From the NCBI GenBank assembly GCA_046345275.1, contig JBKDJY010000176.1, positions 1-20,240 on the forward strand: a stretch of DNA of 20,240 nt, in the 5' to 3' direction. The position numbers and the translations under genes were made by a program. The notes below the pieces were generated by a model, which saw only the letters and a program-made list of their open reading frames with translations, had not been told where the DNA came from and searched no databases. Every line of letters begins with the position of its first letter. Position 1 is the stretch's first letter. Source of the stretch: UBA4416 sp046345275 (lineage in GTDB: Bacteria; Bacteroidota; Bacteroidia; B-17B0; Aurantibacillaceae). Shown piece after piece: positions 14,702 to 20,240 of this stretch.

Positions 14702-17700
14702 TTAATTTAATTTTTCAATAGAAATAAGAGTAGAAACAAGTTCATCAACTTCAACAGCACTTGCAGTGGTAATAGTTAAATTTTTTACCACTTGCAAATC
14801 ACCTGTCAAGGTTTCGGCGCAAATATACTTTAAATTATTTTGAATGGCATTATCTAAGGCATCATTTTGTTGAATTTTCACCAAAATTTTGTCTGTTACA
14901 TCTAAGCCTCCTTCTTTTCGAAGATTTTGAATACGATTTACAAGTTCTCTAGCCAACCCTTCTTCTATTAAAGATTCGGTTAATGTAATATCTAAAGCAA
15001 CGGTTATTTGTCCATTATTTGAAACTTTCCATCCTGGGATGTCCACTGGGATGATTTCTACATCTTCCAGTTCCAACAAAATTTCTTCCCCTTCTACATT
15101 CATCTTAAATTCGCCAGTTTTTTCAATTCCAGCGATAATTAAGTCGCCATGATCGTTTGCATACGCTTGAACCGTTTTCATGTGTTTACCACATTTTTTA
15201 CCCAAGGTTTTAAAATTCAACTTCAAGTTTTTAACGATATGCGCTTCCTCTTCGGTTACAAATTCTAATTCTTTTACGTTTACCTCAGCCAAGATAATAT
15301 CTTTAACTGCCTCCACATGAGTTCTGAATTCATTATCTAAAATAGGGATACGAATTTTTTGTAATGGTTGACGCACTCTTAAATTTTCTTTCTTACGAAT
15401 TGATAAAATCATGGAAGAAATTTTCTGAGCCATTTCCATACGCTTCTCTAAGTTGCCATTAATTACCAAAATATTTGCTTTTGGATAATTGGTTAAATGC
15501 ACTGAATCAATTTCTCCATTGGTATCGTTTAAATTTTGATATAACCAATCCGCAAAGAATGGCGCTATTGGGCTCATTAGTTGAGATAAAGTATTTAAAC
15601 ACTCGAACAAAGTTTCGTAAGCGGCTTTTTTATCATCGCTCATGTCACCTTTCCAGAAACGACGACGGGATAAACGAATGTACCAATTACTTAAATGTTC
15701 ATCAACAAATTCCTCAATGTAACGTGCTGCTTTATGTGGCTCAAATGTTTCGTATTGTTCGGTGACATTTTTTACCAATGAATTTAATTTTGATAAAATC
15801 CAACGATCTAATTCAGAGCGGTTACTAACGTTTACCGTATTACTTAAATCGACTACAAAATTATCCACGTTAGCATATAAAGTAAAGAAGCCATAAGTGT
15901 TATAAAGTGTGCCAAATAATTTACGTTGCACTTCACCAATACCTTCAACGTCAAATTTTAAATTATCCCAAGGCGCAGCGTTTGCAATCATGTACCAACG
16001 GGTAGCGTCAGGACCATATTTTTCAATGGTTTCAAACGGATCAACAGCGTTACCTAAACGCTTGCTCATTTTGTTTCCATTTTTATCCAACACCAATCCG
16101 TTAGATACAACGTTCTTGTATGCTACTGAATCAAAATTCATCGTAGCGATTGCATGTAAGGTAAAAAACCATCCGCGCGTTTGATCAACACCTTCTGCAA
16201 TAAAATCAGCGGGGAAAGAAGCCCCTCCCAACCTCCCCGAAGGGGAGGAGTTTAAACCGTTGTTTATTAAATCTGCATTCTCAAAAGGATAGTGAATTTG
16301 CGCATAAGGCATCGCGCCAGAATCGAACCACACATCAATTAAATCAGGTTCACGGAATAATTTTTTTCCGTTTTTCTCTAAGATGATATTATCCGCGTAA
16401 GGCTTATGTAAATCAAACGTATCGTAATTCTCTGCTGTAAAATTTCTTGGTACAAATTTGCTTAATGGATTTTCTGTCATGAATCCTTTTGCAATTGAAT
16501 TTTCGATTTGATTTTTCAATTCTTCGGCACTGCCAATCACAATTTGTTCGGAGCTATCTTCGCTTGTCCAGATAGGAATGGGAATCCCCCAAAAACGAGA
16601 ACGTGATAAGTTCCAATCATTCAAGTTTTCTAACCAATTACCAAAACGCCCTGTGCCAGTAGCTTCTGGCTTCCAGTTAATCGTTTTGTTTAATTCAATC
16701 ATACGGTCTTTTGCAGCCGTTGATTTAATAAACCAAGAATCTAATGGATAGTATAAAACGGGTTTATCTGTTCTCCAACAGTGAGGATAACTGTGTTCGT
16801 AGGTTTCTTTCTTAAATAATTTTCCTTCTTCTTGCAGTTTTAAAACAATGCGTTCGTCAACACTTAAGTAGGCTTTTAATTCTTTTATTTTTCCTGCTGA
16901 TTCTAAAATATGCTTTTGTTTTTCAAACTCTACTTCTTTTTCAGAATCAGTGTAATAGGCTTCTTTCACATATTCTTCTCCGTATAAAAATGTACCATCT
17001 TTAATTTCAGGCGAAAATCGTCCACGTTTATCAACCAACGTCAATGATCCTATACCGTTTTGTTTGGCAACTCTAAAATCGTCCGCGCCAAAACTGGGCG
17101 CAATGTGCACGATGCCAGTACCATCTGTTGTTGTGACGAAATCACCAAGGATAATGGCCCCTCCTGCCTCACTAAAAGGGAGGTTCTTATCACCTAACTG
17201 CACAAAATCATTTGCACCTTTAAATGGCAATAATTGTTCGTATGAAATGCCTGCTAAATCAGAGCCTTTGCAATGACCAACAATTTTAAACGGAATGTTT
17301 TTATCGCCTGATTTATAATCTTCGAATTTTAAATCCGTATGTTTTTCAGAAAAATATTTGTTGACTAAGTCTTTAGCTAAAACAACTGTTTGAAGAGCTC
17401 CGTTGAATGGATTAAAGCTTTCTACAAAAACATAATCAATATCTTTTCCAACTGCTAAGGCTGTATTAGAAGGCAATGTCCAAGGTGTAGTTGTCCAAGC
17501 AAGAATATATAATTCTCCTGTCTTAGATAACTCAGACAAAACATTCCCCGCCCTTCGGGCACCCCCTTCAAAGGGGGAAACTTTAAATTGAACAGTGGCT
17601 GTTCTATCCTTCACATCCCTATAACAGCCCGGTTGGTTTAATTCATGAGATGATAAACCTGTTCCAGCTGCTGGTGAATAAGGCTGAATGGTGAAACCTT

Positions 17701-18238
17701 TGTATAATAAATTTTTTTCAGATAAATTTTTTAATAACCACCACACACTTTCAATATACTTGTTATCATATGTGATGTAAGGATCTTTCATGTCAACCCA
17801 GTAACCCATCTTGTCCGTTACATCTTCCCATTTATCAGTGTACTTCATGACTTCCTTGCGGCAAGCTTTATTATAATCTTCAACCGAAATAAATTTTTTG
17901 CTGTTGGGGTTTCCAATATCTTCTTTTGTAATTCCTAACGATTTTTCAACGCCAAGCTCAATAGGCAAACCGTGAGTGTCCCAACCAGCTTTACGTTTTA
18001 CTTGGAAGCCTTGTAAGGTTTTGTAACGGCAAAAAATATCTTTAATGGTACGTGCCATCACGTGATGGATACCAGGCATACCATTAGCACTTGGCGGACC
18101 TTCATAAAATACCCAAGGCGTTTTTCCTTCACGCGTAGAAATAGATTTTCCGAACGTATCTTTTTCTTTCCAATATTGTAAAATATCTTTACTTATTTGT
18201 GATAAATTTAGTTGATTATATGTACGGTATTTTGTCAT
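14702..18238 (-). CDS. ileS: Isoleucyl-tRNA synthetase with three in-frame insertions
   Basis: IleS charges tRNA-Ile with isoleucine in the cytoplasm. The 1178-residue protein has the class I signature GIHH at 56-59 (HIGH motif), the CP1 editing domain with TTPWTLPSN at 250-258 and GTGIVHIAPSFGADD at 373-387, and the KMSKR loop at 723-727, followed by the anticodon-binding domain with the KENLRVRQPL motif. It belongs to the longer IleS type. Three peptide stretches do not fit the family: about 221-241, 351-362 and 659-674. Each is encoded by GC-rich sequence, strongly palindromic in the first and third, and reads in frame (see the repeat entries). The protein presumably still works, because the catalytic and editing motifs are intact and the frame is open. 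It is followed by the DksA-like gene 18 bp after its stop and preceded by a structured leader. Confidence 0.97.
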   Translation of the reverse strand: MTKYRTYNQLNLSQISKDILQYWKEKDTFGKSISTREGKTPWVFYEGPPSANGMPGIHHVMARTIKDIFCRYKTLQGFQVKRKAGWDTHGLPIELGVEKSLGITKEDIGNPNSKKFISVEDYNKACRKEVMKYTDKWEDVTDKMGYWVDMKDPYITYDNKYIESVWWLLKNLSEKNLLYKGFTIQPYSPAAGTGLSSHELNQPGCYRDVKDRTATVQFKVSPFEGGARRAGNVLSELSKTGELYILAWTTTPWTLPSNTALAVGKDIDYVFVESFNPFNGALQTVVLAKDLVNKYFSEKHTDLKFEDYKSGDKNIPFKIVGHCKGSDLAGISYEQLLPFKGANDFVQLGDKNLPFSEAGGAIILGDFVTTTDGTGIVHIAPSFGADDFRVAKQNGIGSLTLVDKRGRFSPEIKDGTFLYGEEYVKEAYYTDSEKEVEFEKQKHILESAGKIKELKAYLSVDERIVLKLQEEGKLFKKETYEHSYPHCWRTDKPVLYYPLDSWFIKSTAAKDRMIELNKTINWKPEATGTGRFGNWLENLNDWNLSRSRFWGIPIPIWTSEDSSEQIVIGSAEELKNQIENSIAKGFMTENPLSKFVPRNFTAENYDTFDLHKPYADNIILEKNGKKLFREPDLIDVWFDSGAMPYAQIHYPFENADLINNGLNSSPSGRLGGASFPADFIAEGVDQTRGWFFTLHAIATMNFDSVAYKNVVSNGLVLDKNGNKMSKRLGNAVDPFETIEKYGPDATRWYMIANAAPWDNLKFDVEGIGEVQRKLFGTLYNTYGFFTLYANVDNFVVDLSNTVNVSNRSELDRWILSKLNSLVKNVTEQYETFEPHKAARYIEEFVDEHLSNWYIRLSRRRFWKGDMSDDKKAAYETLFECLNTLSQLMSPIAPFFADWLYQNLNDTNGEIDSVHLTNYPKANILVINGNLEKRMEMAQKISSMILSIRKKENLRVRQPLQKIRIPILDNEFRTHVEAVKDIILAEVNVKELEFVTEEEAHIVKNLKLNFKTLGKKCGKHMKTVQAYANDHGDLIIAGIEKTGEFKMNVEGEEILLELEDVEIIPVDIPGWKVSNNGQITVALDITLTESLIEEGLARELVNRIQNLRKEGGLDVTDKILVKIQQNDALDNAIQNNLKYICAETLTGDLQVVKNLTITTASAVEVDELVSTLISIEKLN
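16217..16250. repeat. Palindromic GC-rich element inside ileS (third insertion)
   Basis: CCTCCCC (16232-16238) and GGGGAGG (16242-16248) form a perfect 7-bp stem with a GAA loop, flanked by GCCCCTCCC (16221-16229). The block is far richer in G and C than the gene around it and reads in frame as residues about 663-674 (SSPSGRLGGA core), lying between HYPFENADL and FPADFIAEG where IleS relatives usually have only a few residues. CTCCCC-TTCGGGG-AGG units are a familiar dispersed repeat in Bacteroidota intergenic DNA. The hairpin is seen; the family link is from memory. Confidence 0.75.
17153..17188. repeat. GC-rich element inside ileS (second insertion, degenerate)
   Basis: On the plus strand GCCCCTCC (17158-17165) and GCCTC (17168-17172) face GGGAGG (17179-17184), giving an imperfect stem. 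The segment reads as residues about 351-362 (KNLPFSEAGGAI). In IleS relatives the sequence before GDFVTT normally has an aliphatic stretch and no such Pro/Gly-rich insert. It is shorter and less symmetric than the other two, so this call is weaker. Confidence 0.45.
17516..17578. repeat. Double-hairpin GC-rich element inside ileS (first insertion)
   Basis: Two perfect inverted repeats lie side by side: GCCC/GGGC around TTC (17550-17560) and CCCCCTT/AAGGGGG around a CA pair (17562-17577). The insert reads in frame as residues about 221-241 (SPFEGGARRAGN core) between QFKV and ELYILAWTTTPW, in the editing domain region, where relatives have only a short linker. The combined unit resembles a dispersed repeat common in Bacteroidota intergenic DNA. 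The symmetry is seen; the family link is from memory. Confidence 0.75.
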
Positions 18239-18251
18239 AGTTGATTTTCAT

Positions 18252-18321
18252 TTACTCGCTATCACCTTGATGAAAAGGTGACGCATTAATTTTGAATGAT
18301 TAAAAAGAGTAGCGAAAGTAA
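18252..18321 (-). promoter_or_regulatory. Structured 5' leader of ileS
   Basis: On the minus strand TTACTTTCGCTA (18321-18310) can pair with TAGCGAGTAA (18261-18252) over ten base pairs with a 2-nt bulge. Directly inside the 3' side sits a perfect hairpin TCACCTT / AAGGTGA with a 6-nt loop (18281-18262), which would stack on the outer stem; a 28-nt single strand fills the rest. The structure ends 13 nt before the ileS ATG. There is no T-run behind it, so it is not an intrinsic terminator for tatC. It could control ileS translation or carry a protein-binding site. The pairing is seen; any regulatory role is inference. Confidence 0.4.
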
Positions 18322-18339
18322 GAAAATTATTAGAATAAA

Positions 18340-19164
18340 TCAGGCCTGTTTTTTAGCCACATAAGCGCTTACAAAAATACTAATTTCATAAAGGAGATAC
18401 ATGGGGATGGCTACTACAAGTTGAGAAGTTACGTCTGGAGAAGGAGTGATAACCGCTGCTAATATTAAAATCACAACAACTGCATATTTGCGATATTTGC
18501 GCATAAATGTTGGCGTTAATAATCCAATTTTTGATAGCAAATAAACCATGATTGGCAATTCAAATACAATTCCCGAAACCAAAGTCATCGTAGAGATTAA
18601 AGAAATGTAATCATCTAAAGTATTTTGTGTATGAACAAAATTGCCGTCAGATAATTGATAATTAATTAGAAAGTTATAAGACATGGGAAATAAAATAAAA
18701 TAACCAAACAAAATACCTATCATAAATAATAATGAAGAAATGGTTATAAATAATTTAGCAGGACTTGCTTCATTCGCTTTTAGAGCTGGTTTTATAAATT
18801 TCCAAAGCTCGAAAATAATATATGGGAAGGAGAGAATGAGACCACCTAAAATAGCAATCCACATATGCGTTAAGAATTGTTCTGATGCAGCTAATGTTTG
18901 CAGCTGCATAGGCTTAATAGTCATACACATGGAATTACCAACGCCAAGTTTATGACCCAAAGCACATAATGTTTTGTATGAAATAAAATCTGGTTTTAAT
19001 GGCCCAAAAATAATGGTATCAAATAAAAAATTGTTGTAACAAAATAATGCTACTGCTAGCACAACTATGCAAATAGCGCTTCTTACCAAATGCCATCTTA
19101 AAGCTTCTAAGTGTTGCATAAAACTCATTTGCTCAGAAGAATTTTCGGTCATATTGCTATCCAT
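18340..19164 (-). CDS. tatC: Sec-independent protein translocase TatC
   Basis: TatC is the receptor of the twin-arginine pathway: it binds RR signal peptides of folded proteins at the inner membrane and recruits TatA. The protein has the conserved N-terminal FMQHLEALRWHLVR, six membrane helices, GIVFELPIMVYLL with the conserved Glu in helix 4, and LTPTFMRKYRKYAVVVILILAAVITPSPD before helix 5. A periplasmic loop of about 60 residues after the first helix (about 50-105) is longer than in E. coli, as usual in Bacteroidota. The frame opens at a TTG at 19170, but the ATG at 19164 gives 274 residues and is preferred; a second Met at residue 5 is also possible. TatA is not in the window. The gene lies 62 bp downstream of hisIE and 101 bp upstream of ileS, all on one strand. 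Confidence 0.95.
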   Translation of the reverse strand: MDSNMTENSSEQMSFMQHLEALRWHLVRSAICIVVLAVALFCYNNFLFDTIIFGPLKPDFISYKTLCALGHKLGVGNSMCMTIKPMQLQTLAASEQFLTHMWIAILGGLILSFPYIIFELWKFIKPALKANEASPAKLFITISSLLFMIGILFGYFILFPMSYNFLINYQLSDGNFVHTQNTLDDYISLISTMTLVSGIVFELPIMVYLLSKIGLLTPTFMRKYRKYAVVVILILAAVITPSPDVTSQLVVAIPMYLLYEISIFVSAYVAKKQA

Positions 19165-19226
19165 TATCAATCCACAAATTTAACCATAATTGCTTTGTTT
19201 GAAAACAATAAAGGCGGGTATCAAAC

Positions 19227-19817
19227 TTAATTTCTGCTTTTTAAAACGCTAATAATATCGTTTAGTGTAAAGTTTTTTGCCTGCAATAAAATTAAATAGT
19301 GAAATAATAAATCAGCCGCCTCACCTTTAAATAAATCATCGTTATTGTCTTTTGCTTCTATGACTACTTCTACAGCTTCTTCTCCCACTTTTTGTGCAAT
19401 TTTATTAATGCCTTTTGCAAATAAAGAAGCGGTATAGGATTTATCAGTAGGGTTATTTTTTCTGTTTCTAATAATTGTTTCTAATTCAGATAAAAAATTA
19501 ATCGACACATTTTTTTCGTTAAAGCAGGTGTCGGCACCAGTGTGGCAAGTTGGTCCAGCGGGAGTGGCTTTAATTAAAATAGTGTCATTGTCGCAATCTA
19601 TTAAAAGTGAATTAACATTTAAGAAATTTCCACTCTCTTCTCCTTTGGTCCACAATCTGTTTTTTGAACGAGAAAAAAATGTGACACGCTTTTCTAGTTG
19701 TGTTTTTTCAAAGGCTTCTTGATTCATATAACCAAGCATTAAGACGACGTTAGTGATGTTGTCTTGAATAATAACTGGAATTAATCCATCGGCTGATTTG
19801 GTAAAGGTTGGTTTCAT
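19227..19817 (-). CDS. hisIE: Bifunctional phosphoribosyl-AMP cyclohydrolase / phosphoribosyl-ATP pyrophosphatase HisIE
   Basis: This 196-residue fusion performs steps two and three of histidine synthesis: the HisE part hydrolyses phosphoribosyl-ATP and the HisI part opens the ring of phosphoribosyl-AMP. HisI occupies about 1-103 with WTKGEESGNFLNV at 56-68, the metal-binding DCDND at 74-78 and the zinc ligands in TCHTGADTCF at 90-99. HisE occupies about 108-196 with GINKIAQKVGEEAVEVVIEAK at 136-156 and EAADLLFHYLILL at 166-178. The fusion and length are normal for the phylum. It is usually the last gene of a his operon, but no other his gene is upstream here: the next sequence is a repeat and other coding ends. 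It may therefore be a detached gene in this genome. Confidence 0.95.
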   Translation of the reverse strand: MKPTFTKSADGLIPVIIQDNITNVVLMLGYMNQEAFEKTQLEKRVTFFSRSKNRLWTKGEESGNFLNVNSLLIDCDNDTILIKATPAGPTCHTGADTCFNEKNVSINFLSELETIIRNRKNNPTDKSYTASLFAKGINKIAQKVGEEAVEVVIEAKDNNDDLFKGEAADLLFHYLILLQAKNFTLNDIISVLKSRN

Positions 19818-19837
19818 GGTTTTAGTTTTATATTTTC

Positions 19838-19870
19838 ACTTCGGTTCTCGACTTCGCTCGAACTGACAAA
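19838..19870. repeat. Short Bacteroidota-type palindromic repeat upstream of hisIE
   Basis: CACTTCGGTT is followed by CTCGA-CTTCG-CTCGA (about 19848-19860) and then ACTGACAAAGG. The centre is an imperfect palindrome, so the transcript would form a small hairpin. Units reading TCTCGACTTCGCTCGAA..TGACAA are, from memory, frequent dispersed intergenic repeats in Bacteroidota genomes. It begins 21 bp before the hisIE start codon and so lies in its leader or promoter region. Confidence 0.55.
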
Positions 19871-19896
19871 GGTTGACTTGGTTTAAAGTTTTTTAA

Positions 19897-20100
19897 TTAT
19901 GTTGGAGTAAATTTACTGAATGCACCCGATAAATGAGCGACTTCTTCTAAAAATTCATTTTGGAAAGAAGTTATTTTGAAGTTTTTAATGCTGCTTATAA
20001 TTACCTTGTTACCAAATTTATGAAGGTTTATAGAGAGGTTCGGCGTAAATTTTATTCGTTCATATAACTTCGAAAACTCAATTTTATTTTTCTTTGTCCC
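19897..20100 (-). pseudogene. Possible gene remnant without a start codon
   Basis: After an in-frame TGA (20101-20103) the minus strand stays open for 68 codons until a TAA at 19897-19899. The translation (for example KFTPNLSINLHKFGNK and NEFLEEVAHLSGAFSKF) looks protein-like, with an amphipathic helix near the end, but it has no ATG, GTG or TTG start. It may be the 3' end of a decayed gene, or chance. I do not recognise the family. It is not in frame with the coding end at 20118-20240. Confidence 0.3.
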
Positions 20101-20117
20101 TCAATATATCCTAAGAT

Positions 20118-20240
20118 TTAGTATGGTACAACTACTTCGCTGCTGAGTAAACTCTCTATACCTGATTCTAAAACAACTTTTAGTTGGTAACGATAAATAT
20201 TATTGATGTTAATTTCTTTATCGAATATTTCAAACTGATT
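20118..20240 (-). CDS. C-terminal end of a protein entering from the right edge (fibronectin-III-like)
   Basis: The minus strand is open from the window edge for 40 codons and ends with TAA at 20118-20120. The residues run NIYRYQLKVVLESGIESLLSSEVVVPY at the end, which resembles the last strands of a fibronectin type III domain (Y-x-Y-x-L-x-V, G-x-E-S, S-x-E-V). The gene is cut by the window, so domain order, length and start are unknown. The chain ends directly after the domain-like part, so no type IX sorting domain is visible at its C-terminus. Confidence 0.55.
   Translation of the reverse strand, partial: NQFEIFDKEININNIYRYQLKVVLESGIESLLSSEVVVPY

Noticed and set aside
1..20240. CRISPR array, tRNA genes, insertion sequences or prophage genes
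   Set aside because: No regularly spaced direct repeats, no tRNA-like sequence in the intergenic gaps and no transposase or phage protein was found.

Overview
The window looks like a chromosomal segment of a low-GC member of the Bacteroidota. The signs are Bacteroidota-type promoters (TTTG / TAnnTTTG) with no clear Shine-Dalgarno sequences, a PorT-like outer-membrane protein, a DUF4286-like protein next to rsmA, a DksA-like protein that has lost its zinc cysteines, an isoleucyl-tRNA synthetase longer than usual, and SRP RNA of the form I associate with this phylum. I cannot name the genus from the sequence alone.

Layout. Positions 1-486 hold no gene, but there is a GC-richer multi-hairpin block (about 60-215) and an intrinsic terminator (319-349). 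On the minus strand follow ftsX (487-1356) and trmD (1446-2114). A plus-strand group comes next: an unknown secreted protein (2211-3017), glutaryl-CoA dehydrogenase (3075-4259), a DUF4286-like protein (4330-4629) and rsmA with a TTG start (4808-5581). Facing it is a tight minus-strand operon: an ECF-type sigma factor (8191-8775), a single-pass membrane protein of unknown family (6423-8201, overlapping the sigma gene by 11 bp) and a SUMF1/FGE-fold exported protein lacking one active-site cysteine (5644-6420). The SRP RNA (8969-9064, minus) has its own promoter and diverges from a GT2 glycosyltransferase (9154-10110), which sits 4 bp before an unknown membrane protein.

A long minus-strand block then runs from right to left: hisIE (19227-19817), tatC (18340-19164), ileS (14702-18238), a DksA-like protein with a histone-H1-like tail (13610-14683), lspA (12945-13565), a PorT-like barrel (12154-12906) and a larger outer-membrane barrel (10750-12144). 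Several of these act at the envelope: TatC exports folded proteins, LspA matures lipoproteins, and the last two are outer-membrane proteins. The right end carries a Bacteroidota-type repeat, a possible gene remnant and the C-terminal end of a gene entering from outside.

The most striking observation is that ileS contains three short GC-rich stretches, at least two of them strongly palindromic, that are in frame and read through as peptide insertions. They look like dispersed intergenic repeats that have invaded an essential gene, comparable in principle to the Rickettsia palindromic elements. Other points of interest are a structured leader in front of ileS, the sigma / membrane protein / SUMF-like operon, and the hairpin block at the left edge.
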